The notes under the pieces: model-generated
What the model saw: the letters and a program-made list of their open reading frames with translations, nothing else
What the model was told of the DNA's origin: nothing
Databases searched by the model: none
NCBI GenBank assembly: GCA_964355975.1
Contig: CAYHFW010000001.1
Coordinates: 124,001-188,000, forward strand
Direction of reading: 5' to 3'
Origin: F1-60-MAGs104 sp964355975
GTDB lineage: Bacteria > Planctomycetota > Phycisphaerae > Phycisphaerales > SM1A02
Length of the DNA stretch: 64,000 bases
Translations under genes and position numbers: made by a program
Shown here: piece by piece, positions 16,602 through 26,235 of the stretch
How the letters are laid out: every line of letters starts with the position of its first letter
How positions within the stretch are numbered: the first letter of the stretch is position 1

Positions 16602-18146
16602 ATGAATAGCAAGCCAGCAAGTCGAACAGGTTCGCGCTCTCACGCATCCACAAAGCCCGCCGCCAAGAGCGTCGCTGCCGTCAAGAGCGCGTCGGCGGCG
16701 TCATCGAAGGTTTCCGCGTCGACTACGAAACTGCCAAAGGCGCCGATTGTCGAAGTTGCCGCTGCGCGTCCCGCAAAGATCGACATCAACGGATATCAGG
16801 CGGCTCTGAAGTGGCTCGCAGAGCGTCCAGACATCGAGCGGATGCGGGTCGTGAAGTACGACGAGAACACATTTCGTCTCGACCGCATGCGGGCGCTGCT
16901 CGCGGCGATGGGCAATCCGCACGAAGCGATCAAGACGGTGCACGTCGCCGGAACAGTCGGCAAGGGATCGACCTGCGCGATGATCGCGAACATGCTTTCG
17001 GAGTGCAAGTACACCGTCGGCGTCTACACGAGCCCACACTTTGTTGATGTCCGCGAGCGCATCGCAATCAACGACCGAATGATTTCAAAGCCCGCGCTCG
17101 TCGAGATGGCGAAAAAGGTGCAGGCGGCTGCTGCGAAAGCGAAAGTCGAGCCAACGTTCTTTGAAGCGGTCACTGCGATGGCATTCAAGTACTTCGCTGA
17201 TGAGGCGGTTGATATCGCCGTCATCGAAGTTGGACTCGGCGGTCGGCTCGATTCAACCAACGTGCTCACGCCGCTCGTCTCGGTCGTCACCACCATTGAC
17301 TTCGACCACACGCGAATCTTGGGCGACACGTTGGCAAAGATCGCGCGCGAGAAGGCGGGAATCTTCAAGCGCGGCGTTCCCGCGATCATCTTTGATTCTC
17401 AGCCCGAAGTGAACAAGGTCTTCGCAGAGGTTGCCGAAAAGGTCGGCGCTGACTTGCGCATCGTGAACAAAGACATCGAGTTTTCTAGCCGCTTTTGCAC
17501 ATCGCCAGAAATGGGACCGCACACGCGCGTCTGCTACTACACCAAGACGATGCGCATTGAACACTTGCCAGTGCCACTGCCAGGTGAACATCAAGCGATG
17601 AATTGTGGTGTTGCGCTCGCCGCCGTTGAGTGCGTGCGCGCAGCAGGATTCAATTGCCCCGAAAATCTCGTGACCGGTGGATTGAGCAAGACAAAGGTTT
17701 CTGGACGTATGGAACTCATCAGCGATCGCCCGCGCGTGCTCGTCGATGGCGCGCACAATCCAGCGAGTCTCAATGCGCTCATGCGCTGCGTCGGAGCGCA
17801 TGTGCCATACGACAGCATGGTGTGCGTCTTTGGTTGCTGCCAAGATAAGGATGTCGGAGAGATGCTCGATCGGCTCAATCTCGGCGCAGACAAAGTGATC
17901 TTTACTCGGGCAGCAGGAAACCCGCGCGCGGCTGATCCAGTCGAACTGCAGAAACTCTTCCAGGAGCGCAGCGGCAAGATGAGCCAAGTTGCGCGCACAG
18001 TTGCCGAGGCGATTCAATTGGCGATGCGTGCGACGAGCCGCGACGACCTCATCTGCGTCACTGGAAGTTTCTATGTCGTGGGTGATGCGATGAAGTACAT
18101 CCAAGACAATGCAGACTTTCAGTTGCGCCGTCCTCAGACAGTGTGA
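16602..18146 (+). CDS. folC: Folylpolyglutamate/dihydrofolate synthase FolC with a long basic N-terminal tail
   Basis: A 514-residue Mur-ligase-type enzyme that adds glutamates to folates. The ATP loop is AGTVGKGSTCA (about 116-126). The folC signatures TSPHFVDVRERI, EVGLGGRLDSTN, DFDHTRILGDTL, GEHQAMN and LVDGAHNP are all in order. Residues 1-58 are unusual: an Ala/Ser/Lys/Thr-rich, low-complexity extension before the catalytic core. The ATG at 16602 has a TACACT hexamer 9 bases upstream. leuS begins 58 bases after the stop. Confidence 0.93.
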   Translation: MNSKPASRTGSRSHASTKPAAKSVAAVKSASAASSKVSASTTKLPKAPIVEVAAARPAKIDINGYQAALKWLAERPDIERMRVVKYDENTFRLDRMRALLAAMGNPHEAIKTVHVAGTVGKGSTCAMIANMLSECKYTVGVYTSPHFVDVRERIAINDRMISKPALVEMAKKVQAAAAKAKVEPTFFEAVTAMAFKYFADEAVDIAVIEVGLGGRLDSTNVLTPLVSVVTTIDFDHTRILGDTLAKIAREKAGIFKRGVPAIIFDSQPEVNKVFAEVAEKVGADLRIVNKDIEFSSRFCTSPEMGPHTRVCYYTKTMRIEHLPVPLPGEHQAMNCGVALAAVECVRAAGFNCPENLVTGGLSKTKVSGRMELISDRPRVLVDGAHNPASLNALMRCVGAHVPYDSMVCVFGCCQDKDVGEMLDRLNLGADKVIFTRAAGNPRAADPVELQKLFQERSGKMSQVARTVAEAIQLAMRATSRDDLICVTGSFYVVGDAMKYIQDNADFQLRRPQTV

Positions 18147-18186
18147 GTTCGTCCGCGACAGCCTGAGCTGCTCGGCGGCGCTTGGC

Positions 18187-18192
18187 TATGCT
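18187..18192 (+). promoter_or_regulatory. Putative -10 (TATGCT) for leuS
   Basis: It lies in the 58-base folC-leuS gap and ends 12 bases before the chosen ATG at 18205. Confidence 0.35.
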
Positions 18193-18204
18193 TCGAAACT
18201 TCCT

Positions 18205-20997
18205 ATGTCTGCTCACGAAACACCCCATCGATACGACGCTGCGCGCGCTGGAGAACTCGAGACACGCTGGCAGGCGCAGTGGGCCGCAGCGGGAGCGAAT
18301 CGCGCGGCGAATCCAGGCGATGAGGGGTTCGATGCGACGCGCCCCAAGTACTACATCTTGGACATGTTTCCCTATCCGTCAGGGGCAGGGCTGCATGTTG
18401 GGCATCCTGAGGGTTACACAGCAACTGACATTCTGACGCGCTACAAAGTGATGCGCGGATTCAACGTCTTGCATCCGATGGGATGGGACGCATTTGGATT
18501 GCCCGCCGAACAGTATGCGGTGCAAACGGGTGTGCACCCCGCCGTCACAACGCGCAGCGCGATCGACAATTTTCGCCGGCAATTGCAGCGACTTGGATTC
18601 GCCTACGACTGGTCGCGCGAGTTTGGAACGATCGATCCTGACTACTACCGGTGGACGCAGTGGATTTGGTTGCGGGCGTACCACTCCTACTACGACGAAT
18701 CGGCGGGATGCGCGCGGCCGATTGCAGAACTCGAAGCGACCTGTCGCAGCACGGACCGTCCAATCGGCAGCACGTGCACCCCGTGGTCGCAGTGCACACC
18801 GCAGCAGCAGCAGGCATATCTCGACACATTCCGCTTGGCGTACATCGGTGTGCAGACTGTGAATTGGTGTCCAGCGCTTGGCACCGTTCTCGCCAACGAA
18901 GAGATTGTCGATGGACGCAGTGAACGTGGCAGCCATCCAGTCTTTCGGATGCCGCTGCGGCAGTGGATGTTTCGCATCACCGCATACGCACAGCGACTGC
19001 TCGATGATCTCGCGCTCGTCGAGTGGCCAGATTCAACGCGCACGATGCAAGCTGAGTGGATCGGTCGTAGCGAAGGCGCTGAAGTGCAATTCGTTGTGGA
19101 TGGGTTCGGTGCGCTCACGGTGTTCACCACGCGGCCCGACACACTCTTTGGCGCAACGTACATGGTTGTTGCGCCAGAGCATCCACTCGTCGCATGGGCG
19201 TGCGCGAAAAATCCGCCGAATGTCGCAGAAATCAGCGCATATGTCGCGTGGTCGCGCAATCGATCAGATGTCGATCGACAGGCGGCAAGCCGCGAGAAGA
19301 CGGGCATCGCGCTTGGAGTCTCTGCGATCAATCCCGCAACCGGCGAGTCGATTGCGATCTGGACAGCCGACTATGTGCTCATGGCGTATGGCACCGGAGC
19401 GATCATGGCCGTGCCTGCGCACGACGAGCGCGACTTCGCATTCGCGACGCGATTCAATCTGCCGATTCGACAAGTTGTCGCACCAGCGGATGGCGCCGCA
19501 GACACCACAACAGGTGCGACGTGCGGGGCGGGCATCGCGTGCAACTCACGCAACGGCGAACTCTCACTCGATGGACTCACGACAGAAGCCGCAACGAAAA
19601 CGATGATCGATTGGCTGACTGCGAGTGGACGCGGTCAACGACGCGTCAATTTCAGGCTGCGCGATTGGCTCTTCAGTCGACAACGCTATTGGGGCGAGCC
19701 GTTCCCAATTGTTTTCGACGAGCGGGGGATGCACTTTCCGATCAGTGAGAGCGCGCTTCCTGTGCAGCTGCCAGAACTCGCTGACTACGCGCCAGTGCAG
19801 AGCGATCAACCTGTGCCGCCTTTGGGAAAGGCGACTCAATGGGTCAACACAACCGCAGGAGAAGCAGGGGTCGATCGCGCATTGCTCGATCCAGCAGCTG
19901 CAGTGCGGCGCGAGACGAACACGATGCCTGGTTGGGCAGGATCATGCTGGTACTACCTGCGCTACTGCGATCCAAAGAACAGTGCGCGATTCGTCTCGAA
20001 AGAGGCTGAGCAATATTGGATGGGTGATCGCGGCGTCGATCTCTACATCGGCGGCTCAGAGCACGCGGTCTTGCATCTCTTGTACGCGAGGTTTTGGCAC
20101 AAGATGCTCTTCGATCTCGGTGAGGTCTCGACCGTTGAGCCGTTCGCGAAACTCTTTCATCAAGGCATGATCACGAGTTTTGCATTCGAGCGCGCCGATG
20201 GCACGCTGGTCGCAACAGACGCGGTGCACGAAGCAAATGGCGGATGGGTTGAAACGGCAGTCGGTGCGCCCGTGACGCGCGTCATCGCAAAGATGTCCAA
20301 GAGTCTCAAGAATGTCGTGACTCCCGACGAGGTCATCGCTGAGTATGGCGCAGACACACTGCGCCTCTACGAGATGTACATGGGTCCGCTTGCTGATTCA
20401 AAGCCGTGGAACACACGCGATATTGCCGGCGTGTTTCGCTTTCTGCAGCGGGTCTGGCGGCTCGCGATCGACGAACGCACGGGTGAGTTGCTGCTCGCGC
20501 GCAAGGCCGATCCTGCCGTCGAACGTCAGTTGCACCGCACGATTCACAAAGCCGCGCAGGATATTGAGCGACTCGCATTCAACACGGCGATCGCAGCATT
20601 CATTGAACTTGTCAACGCCGCGACACGACCCACTGAAATGAAAGATCCGGCGGATGGCGGACTCACCCGCGATCAACTGAGCCGTTTCTTGCGCGCGCTT
20701 GCGCCATTTGCTCCGCACATTTGCGACGAGCTCTGGCATCGCCTTGGCGAGACGGCTCTGATTTCTCAGACGCAGTGGCCCGCGGTCGATGCATCGCAGC
20801 TCGTCGATGAGAGTCTCGCGCTTCCCGTGCAGATTCAGGGCAAAGTTCGTGCGCACGTCACTGTGCCGACGAGCGCCGACGCGGCGCAGATTGAATTGCT
20901 TGTGCTCAGTGACGCGAAGGTGCAAGAGGCGATGGCAGGTCGCCCCGCGAAGAAGATCATCGTTGTTCCAAAGCGCATGGTGAATGTGCTCGTCTGA
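18205..20997 (+). CDS. leuS: Leucyl-tRNA synthetase
   Basis: A 930-residue class Ia synthetase that charges tRNA-Leu. The HIGH motif is HVGH (about 64-67), KMSKS is at about 696-700, and the editing domain contains TTRPDTLFGATY and GTGAIMAVPAHDERD. The ATG at 18205 starts just before RYDAARAGELETRWQ; a frame extension from 18109 lies in folC. An insert of roughly 45 residues (about 170-215) with four cysteines interrupts the region before QTVNWCPALGTVL, where many LeuRS are shorter. A tRNA-Leu(UAA) gene lies about 10 kb downstream. Confidence 0.97.
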   Translation: MSAHETPHRYDAARAGELETRWQAQWAAAGANRAANPGDEGFDATRPKYYILDMFPYPSGAGLHVGHPEGYTATDILTRYKVMRGFNVLHPMGWDAFGLPAEQYAVQTGVHPAVTTRSAIDNFRRQLQRLGFAYDWSREFGTIDPDYYRWTQWIWLRAYHSYYDESAGCARPIAELEATCRSTDRPIGSTCTPWSQCTPQQQQAYLDTFRLAYIGVQTVNWCPALGTVLANEEIVDGRSERGSHPVFRMPLRQWMFRITAYAQRLLDDLALVEWPDSTRTMQAEWIGRSEGAEVQFVVDGFGALTVFTTRPDTLFGATYMVVAPEHPLVAWACAKNPPNVAEISAYVAWSRNRSDVDRQAASREKTGIALGVSAINPATGESIAIWTADYVLMAYGTGAIMAVPAHDERDFAFATRFNLPIRQVVAPADGAADTTTGATCGAGIACNSRNGELSLDGLTTEAATKTMIDWLTASGRGQRRVNFRLRDWLFSRQRYWGEPFPIVFDERGMHFPISESALPVQLPELADYAPVQSDQPVPPLGKATQWVNTTAGEAGVDRALLDPAAAVRRETNTMPGWAGSCWYYLRYCDPKNSARFVSKEAEQYWMGDRGVDLYIGGSEHAVLHLLYARFWHKMLFDLGEVSTVEPFAKLFHQGMITSFAFERADGTLVATDAVHEANGGWVETAVGAPVTRVIAKMSKSLKNVVTPDEVIAEYGADTLRLYEMYMGPLADSKPWNTRDIAGVFRFLQRVWRLAIDERTGELLLARKADPAVERQLHRTIHKAAQDIERLAFNTAIAAFIELVNAATRPTEMKDPADGGLTRDQLSRFLRALAPFAPHICDELWHRLGETALISQTQWPAVDASQLVDESLALPVQIQGKVRAHVTVPTSADAAQIELLVLSDAKVQEAMAGRPAKKIIVVPKRMVNVLV

Positions 20998-21018
20998 ATT
21001 TTGGAGTGGGGGATCTCT

Positions 21019-21024
21019 TAGGAT
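21019..21024 (+). promoter_or_regulatory. Putative -10 (TAGGAT) downstream of leuS
   Basis: If this is the promoter of the following operon, the TTG at 21025 lies too close to be the start, which favours TTG 21037 or GTG 21061. Confidence 0.35.
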
Positions 21025-21060
21025 TTGTTTTGGGAATTGGTTACGCTTCAACGAGCACCC

Positions 21061-22434
21061 GTGACGACACCAGAAGATCACGCCGATGAACAGCCTGTCC
21101 ATGGATGGGAAGTCGAACCGCAAGAGAGCGGATTTGTCGCCTTTTGGCCGCACGAAGAGGCGTTGACGGCCGCCGAGTTTTCGACGGCGGTGACTGCATG
21201 GGTTGGTGGTGATGTGAGCGTCGACCCGATCGAGACCGACGATGACGCCATCTGGGCATTTGGTGTGCAGATACCGGGAATCGAATCTGGGCTCATCATC
21301 TGGTGCGAGCGATCGAGCGATCTCTCTGATCGTGATCGAACGCAGATTGGCGATGGGGCGTCGCAAGCACCATGGGTCATTCGGTTGCAGACGATTCTCT
21401 CGTCGGACGAACCCGCTGAAGAGTATTTCATGAGCGTTGGACTGCTCGGTGGAGCACTGCCCGATGTCGTTGCAATCTTGGATGTCGTCACTGGCGAGGT
21501 CTACCCGCGTGCGCGCATTGACCGCGACTTTCTCGCAGAAGATGCCGCTCCCGTTGAACGTCTGCTCTGGAGACTCGGGCGTTACGAAGCACTGACAGAC
21601 GGCGACTCAGCATTGGTGCTGCTTGGCACGTGCGGACTGGCGCGTTGCGGGATTCCTGAACTCGAGCTGATTGAAGTTCCGCGCGAACACTCCGAGTCGG
21701 GCGCAGTGCTCTTGCACACACTCGCGGGATTGCTTCTCGAAAACGAGATGCCCGACCCAGGCGAAACCCTCGAGATCGGTGACGACTTGGTCGTGCGCTT
21801 TCAAAAAGTCGGTGACGTGACTCCGTGCGTCAATCCTTCGGCTGCAGGATCAGAACCGTGGCGAGTGCAAGCGCGCGAGCATGGGCTGAGCGAGTTCGCA
21901 CTGCCGCGCGCAGTGATTTGCGCTGAAAAAGCGCTCGGCAGTTTTCGCTCGTTGTGGGTCTGGCCGCGCGAAGTGGTCGAGCGCATCGAAGCGGGCAAGG
22001 CCGTGCTCTACATGACGCAGCACAGCGTGCGGTCGACTGAGCGGCGCGCGCGTTCGGCATGGGCGTCATTCGCAACTGCCTTCGCGAGCCTCATGCGAAC
22101 TGGCGAGGCGCGCTTTCAAGAACTCGCTCGCAGCGGATTCACGGTGCAAGCGCCCGTGCCCGGTTCTGACGGCGAGCGCATCGAACAATCGTGGTTTCGC
22201 GTTCAGAAGATCGACCATGACGCAGTCACGGTTGCGGTCGTCGATCAGCCGATCACACGCCAAGATTTGGCTCCTGGATTTCAGTTCACGATGCCAACGT
22301 CGAACATTACTGATTGGCGCGTGGAGATCGGCGACGAGATGTTCGATCCGGATGATGCCGAGGCATTGATGCTCGCGATCGATCGCGTGCGCAATGTCGA
22401 TGCAGCGCCGCCAACGACCGAGGAACGTTCATGA
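21061..22434 (+). CDS. DUF2314/DUF4026-type protein of unknown function
   Basis: A protein of about 457 residues, mostly soluble and acidic. The last 120 residues resemble DUF2314: WASFATAFASLM, then SWFRVQKIDHDAVTVAVVD and a DLAPGFQFTMPTSNITDW core. The middle has ALPDVVAILDVVTGEVYP. Function is unknown; such proteins sit among uncharacterised stress or immunity-like genes elsewhere. The start is not settled: GTG 21061 is used here, with TTG 21037 and TTG 21025 as in-frame alternatives. The stop overlaps the next ATG, and the gene opens a run of four overlapping genes. Confidence 0.65.
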   Translation: MTTPEDHADEQPVHGWEVEPQESGFVAFWPHEEALTAAEFSTAVTAWVGGDVSVDPIETDDDAIWAFGVQIPGIESGLIIWCERSSDLSDRDRTQIGDGASQAPWVIRLQTILSSDEPAEEYFMSVGLLGGALPDVVAILDVVTGEVYPRARIDRDFLAEDAAPVERLLWRLGRYEALTDGDSALVLLGTCGLARCGIPELELIEVPREHSESGAVLLHTLAGLLLENEMPDPGETLEIGDDLVVRFQKVGDVTPCVNPSAAGSEPWRVQAREHGLSEFALPRAVICAEKALGSFRSLWVWPREVVERIEAGKAVLYMTQHSVRSTERRARSAWASFATAFASLMRTGEARFQELARSGFTVQAPVPGSDGERIEQSWFRVQKIDHDAVTVAVVDQPITRQDLAPGFQFTMPTSNITDWRVEIGDEMFDPDDAEALMLAIDRVRNVDAAPPTTEERS

Positions 22435-22850
22435 CATCGTGCGACGATCCAAATCGCCTTGTCACTGTGCACCTTGCGACAAGCGAGTTCGAAGCGCAAA
22501 CGGTCGCGGCAATTCTGCGTGATCGCGAGATCAATGTTGCCGTGTTTGGCGCCGCAATTCAAGCATTTGGACTCGACGGCGTCGGCAATCGCATGCTCGG
22601 CGGCATCCCAGTACAAGTGCGCGCAGAAGACCTCGAACGGGCGAAGTCTGCGCTGCGCGCCAACAAGTTTCTCGCCGATAGCGTCGACTGGGATTCGGTT
22701 GATGTCGGTGAAGAAGATGCGCAAGTCGCCGCGCTCGTGCGTAAGGGATCGATCGACTCGGTGGGACGCGTGATGGTTCGTGCTGGGCGCATCGCAGCGA
22801 TCGCAATCGTCGTGCTCAGTCTGATCGCGTGGGTGGTTCGGTGCGCTTGA
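22431..22850 (+). CDS. DUF2007-like protein with a C-terminal membrane anchor
   Basis: A 139-residue protein. Residues 10-75 match the DUF2007 (putative signal-transducing) pattern: VHLATSEFEAQTVAAILRD, then GIPVQVRAEDLERAKSAL. A hydrophobic segment near residues 118-136 (IAAIAIVVLSLIAWVV) suggests a tail-anchored membrane protein. The ATGA overlap with the upstream gene indicates coupling. The molecular role of DUF2007 is not established. Confidence 0.75.
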   Translation: MTSCDDPNRLVTVHLATSEFEAQTVAAILRDREINVAVFGAAIQAFGLDGVGNRMLGGIPVQVRAEDLERAKSALRANKFLADSVDWDSVDVGEEDAQVAALVRKGSIDSVGRVMVRAGRIAAIAIVVLSLIAWVVRCA

Positions 22851-23932
22851 AGCGCGCACGACACCGCGATCATCTGCACTGGCCTGGAATCATCTTCGTC
22901 ATCTTGACGCTCTTGATCGGCGGTGCTGCATTGCAGCGCGGAGAGAGTTTGCTCATCTGGGTCTTCGCGTCGTTGCTTGCATGGATACTCGTTTCGGGAG
23001 TGATTTCTGGATGGATGATGATGGGGGTGCGCGTGCGCCGAATCGCGCCAGCTCATGGAGAGGTTGGGGTGCCGCTGCGGCTGCGCTACGAAGTCTCGTC
23101 GTGCTCACGATTCTGGCCGATCTTTGATCTGCGCGTGTTCGAGCCGCGCCGTGCTGATTGTGAAGCGGTCTCGATCATGCACTGCGGGGTCAATGAAAGC
23201 GTGATGGGCGAAGGTGTCTGCGTGCCCACGGAGCGTGGGTTGCTCGTTCTGACAGCGGTCCAAACCCAAAGCGGATTTCCATTCGGATTGCTCTTGAAAT
23301 CAGTCGAAGTTGCACAGCGCACAGAGATTCTCGTGCGTCCTCGGTGCGTCGTGCTGCGCAGGGACGCACTGCGGCGCCTCTTCGTTGGGCGCGGCGGCGA
23401 GGGTCGGTCTTCTTCAGTCGTGCGGGGAGCAGCCGAAGAGTTTCATGGTCTTCGCGATTACCGCACGGGAGATGCTCTGCGCGCGGTCGCTTGGCGCAGA
23501 AGCGCATCGCTCGCCGCGCTCGTCGTCATTGAACGGTCCGCACCCGCACCTCGGCGGCTTTCGATCGCGCTTGATCTGCGTCTCGCCGAGCCACCACACA
23601 CCCCTGCGCAAGAGGAACGTGCGATCAACATGGCCGCGAGTCTCTTGCGGCACGGGCAGCAATCAGGGTGGGAGATCGCTCTGCGCATTCTGGGGCTCGC
23701 GCATTCTCACACGCCGGCGCGTGCGAGTCAGAAACATCTGCTCGATCTGCTCGATCAACTCGCCTTGATCGACCTCACACACCCTCGCACGCACGAAGGC
23801 CTCGACGCGAGCCTCTGCGCGGGCAAGTGCGTCTTGATCACTCCTGGCGAACCCAGTGCACGCGCGAGCGCGGGTGAGGTCATCGCGCTTTCCGCGGCGG
23901 CAATCGAGGCGTTGCAGGAGCGTCCAACATGA
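22829..23932 (+). CDS. DUF58 domain protein
   Basis: A 367-residue protein with two N-terminal membrane helices (about 17-36 and 41-62). The DUF58 core follows, including EEFHGLRDYRTGDALRAVAWRRSA and the subsequent VVIERSA strand. DUF58 proteins usually occur in MoxR-DUF58-transglutaminase operons linked to envelope or extracellular protein maturation. GTG 22829 is used; GTG 22841 is equally plausible and follows a GGGTGG. It overlaps both neighbours. No MoxR ATPase gene is adjacent, which is unusual for this neighbourhood. Confidence 0.85.
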   Translation: MGGSVRLKRARHRDHLHWPGIIFVILTLLIGGAALQRGESLLIWVFASLLAWILVSGVISGWMMMGVRVRRIAPAHGEVGVPLRLRYEVSSCSRFWPIFDLRVFEPRRADCEAVSIMHCGVNESVMGEGVCVPTERGLLVLTAVQTQSGFPFGLLLKSVEVAQRTEILVRPRCVVLRRDALRRLFVGRGGEGRSSSVVRGAAEEFHGLRDYRTGDALRAVAWRRSASLAALVVIERSAPAPRRLSIALDLRLAEPPHTPAQEERAINMAASLLRHGQQSGWEIALRILGLAHSHTPARASQKHLLDLLDQLALIDLTHPRTHEGLDASLCAGKCVLITPGEPSARASAGEVIALSAAAIEALQERPT

Positions 23933-26226
23933 GTGCGTGGCTGTCGTTTCGACGGCAGGCACTCTGGTTCGCGCTGTTGTCGCTCGGCGCTTTCGCGCTC
24001 TCGCAGCAGAGCGTGGTCTTGCTCGTACTCGTCGAAGTGATCGGTGGCGCGAGTTGGCTCGTCGCGCGCGCATCCCTCGCGCCGATACCCAGCGAGAGCC
24101 GAGAGTCACCCCTTCGACTCGCGACAACGAGCGTGATTGGATTGATCATCGTCGCGGGAGTCTGGGGATACGCCAAGGATGACTCGACGCTGCTTCCCGC
24201 AGCCATTGGATTCGCCATTTGCCTCTTGCTGCTCTTTCGGCTTTTCGTGCGCCGAACACTCAGCGGTGAACGTCAGCTCCTGATGCTCTCGAGTGTCTTG
24301 CTCATCGTTGCAGTGCTTGAGGCGAACGATTTGCTCGTTGCCGCGTTCGTGTTCGTCGCGACGATGCTTGGGGTGAGCTGCGTGATTCAGTATCGACTCG
24401 CGGCGGTGGCATTCGCACCACGAACGAATGGCGCACTCGGTCGGGGATGGTTCGGTGGCGGGCTCGTGCCGGTCGGAGCAACCCCCAGTGCTGACCTCAA
24501 GCGCACAATTCGCATCGCGCTTGGATTGATCTTCGCAATCACGCTCACGCTCTTCGTTCTCTTTCCACGAAATCCCAATCCAACGGGTGGGTTGTTCGCC
24601 CTTCGGTCTGGCCATTCGACCGAGTTTCCTGACCACATTTCGCTCATGTCACCGCAACGACTCGAGCCGTCACAGCGCGAGATGTTGAGCGTGCAGTGGC
24701 TCGGCCCCGATGGCGATCCGCTTGCTGCGCCAGGAATTCTTCGACTGCGTGGCGTCATCCTCGAGCTCTACGACACTCCAACGAGCACCTGGTCGACGCG
24801 CGCAGCCCTGCGCCAGCGATTTGTGATTTCAGAGAGCGATGAGTTTCAGACGCTTGCATCTCGCCCAGTGGACGAGCGGTTCAATACATTTACACAGCGT
24901 GTCTTGATTCGCGGATTACGCAGCGATGTCATCCTCAGCGCGTGGGCGCCAGTTGCAATTCATGGCGACACGGCGCAGGTCTACACGATTGATCCACGCA
25001 CATTGTCGCTGCGCACGATGGACATCGACTCGGCGGGTCCGATCGTTGGATATGACCTGCGCGTGCAGCCATTTGCCTCCGACAGCGTGCTTGCAGGGCT
25101 CTACCGTGGAGAGCCGCGCATCCCGCCGCTTGCGACGTTTCCGGTCGAGGCAGTTCGTATCGAAGCAGAGCGAATACTCACAGCGAGCGGTCTTGAAGAT
25201 CTCGCGCAACCGCCCGAGAGTGAGAGCTCGGGCGAAGATCTTTCCGCGCGCTGGGCGCGAAACTTGCGAATTGCCCGCGCGTTCGAAAACGAACTGACGA
25301 GCGATCGGTTTCGCTACACGCTTGACTTGCGCGACTTTGTGCGCCGCGGTGAGCGCGATCCGATCGACCTCTTTCTGACCGAGTATCGATTTGGTCACTG
25401 CGAATACTTCGCGAGTGCGCTCTGCGCGCTCTGCCAATCTGTTGGTGTGGATGCGCGCGTGGTGACTGGCTTTCTTGCGCGCGACTATCAGCCCGCAGCT
25501 GCGCGGTACATCGTGCGCGAGTCGGATGCGCACGCTTGGGTCGAGATTCGTACCGGTCGCTTTCAATGGACCGCCGTGGACGCAACGCCAGCGGACGACA
25601 CTGCGCAAACGCCATCTGATGACGAGTCGTGGGCGAGTTTTCTTCGCATTCTCTACGAGCCATTCGAGCGCGTCTGGCAGAGTCAAGTTGCTCAGTTCGA
25701 TGCGCGTGCTCAGAATGCGCTGATGCAGCGTTCGAGTGAGCGCGTCGGTGCGGTGCTGCGTGATGCGTGGACTGCACTCGAACTGATTGCGGTGCGAACG
25801 GGCGAGTCGGCGCGTATCGGGCTCGCGGGGTACATCTGGTTTGGATCGGTGCTCGTGACGGTTGTCTTCTCGGTCGCCGCTGCACTCATCGCAAGGCGCA
25901 AGCGGCTGCGAGCTCGGCGCGCGTTGGGAGTGACGCGGAGTGACCGCGCAGCGATACGAGACGCAGGGTTCTACGTCGAAGCGCTCGATCTGCTGACGAG
26001 CCACGGCATCCGTCGTCCATCCAATGCTTCTCCTAGAGCCTTCGCGGCGGATGTGCAGCAGACGCACCGCGAGGCAGGCGAGATCTTCTCGCAGATCGTT
26101 GAACGCTTCTACGCAATCCGCTTCGGATCGCACCATCCTGATGCACACACCCGCGCCGATGACTCTGCGCGGGTGGTGCAATTGAAGAGGGCGCTCTCGA
26201 AAGATCGCGCGGGTGCGCGGCTATGA
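23929..26226 (+). CDS. TgpA-like membrane transglutaminase-fold protein
   Basis: A 765-residue protein with five or six N-terminal membrane helices (to about residue 215) and a large extracytoplasmic region. A transglutaminase core follows, with the catalytic triad visible: Cys in FGHCEYFASAL (about 490), His in ESDAHAWVE (about 534) and Asp in DATP (about 550). Another membrane helix near 630-650 precedes a cytoplasmic DUF4129-like tail. Such proteins act as proteases or crosslinkers at the envelope. The start overlaps the DUF58 stop (ATGA). Confidence 0.88.
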   Translation: MSAWLSFRRQALWFALLSLGAFALSQQSVVLLVLVEVIGGASWLVARASLAPIPSESRESPLRLATTSVIGLIIVAGVWGYAKDDSTLLPAAIGFAICLLLLFRLFVRRTLSGERQLLMLSSVLLIVAVLEANDLLVAAFVFVATMLGVSCVIQYRLAAVAFAPRTNGALGRGWFGGGLVPVGATPSADLKRTIRIALGLIFAITLTLFVLFPRNPNPTGGLFALRSGHSTEFPDHISLMSPQRLEPSQREMLSVQWLGPDGDPLAAPGILRLRGVILELYDTPTSTWSTRAALRQRFVISESDEFQTLASRPVDERFNTFTQRVLIRGLRSDVILSAWAPVAIHGDTAQVYTIDPRTLSLRTMDIDSAGPIVGYDLRVQPFASDSVLAGLYRGEPRIPPLATFPVEAVRIEAERILTASGLEDLAQPPESESSGEDLSARWARNLRIARAFENELTSDRFRYTLDLRDFVRRGERDPIDLFLTEYRFGHCEYFASALCALCQSVGVDARVVTGFLARDYQPAAARYIVRESDAHAWVEIRTGRFQWTAVDATPADDTAQTPSDDESWASFLRILYEPFERVWQSQVAQFDARAQNALMQRSSERVGAVLRDAWTALELIAVRTGESARIGLAGYIWFGSVLVTVVFSVAAALIARRKRLRARRALGVTRSDRAAIRDAGFYVEALDLLTSHGIRRPSNASPRAFAADVQQTHREAGEIFSQIVERFYAIRFGSHHPDAHTRADDSARVVQLKRALSKDRAGARL

Positions 26227-26227
26227 T
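26222..26227 (+). promoter_or_regulatory. Putative -10 (TATGAT) for the PilZ-like gene
   Basis: It straddles the transglutaminase stop codon and ends 8 bases before the ATG at 26236. Confidence 0.35.
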
Positions 26228-26235
26228 CAGGTGCT

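Noticed and set aside
24916..26181. A 421-codon open frame antisense to the transglutaminase gene.
   Set aside because: It is a shadow frame; the plus-strand protein has an intact catalytic triad.
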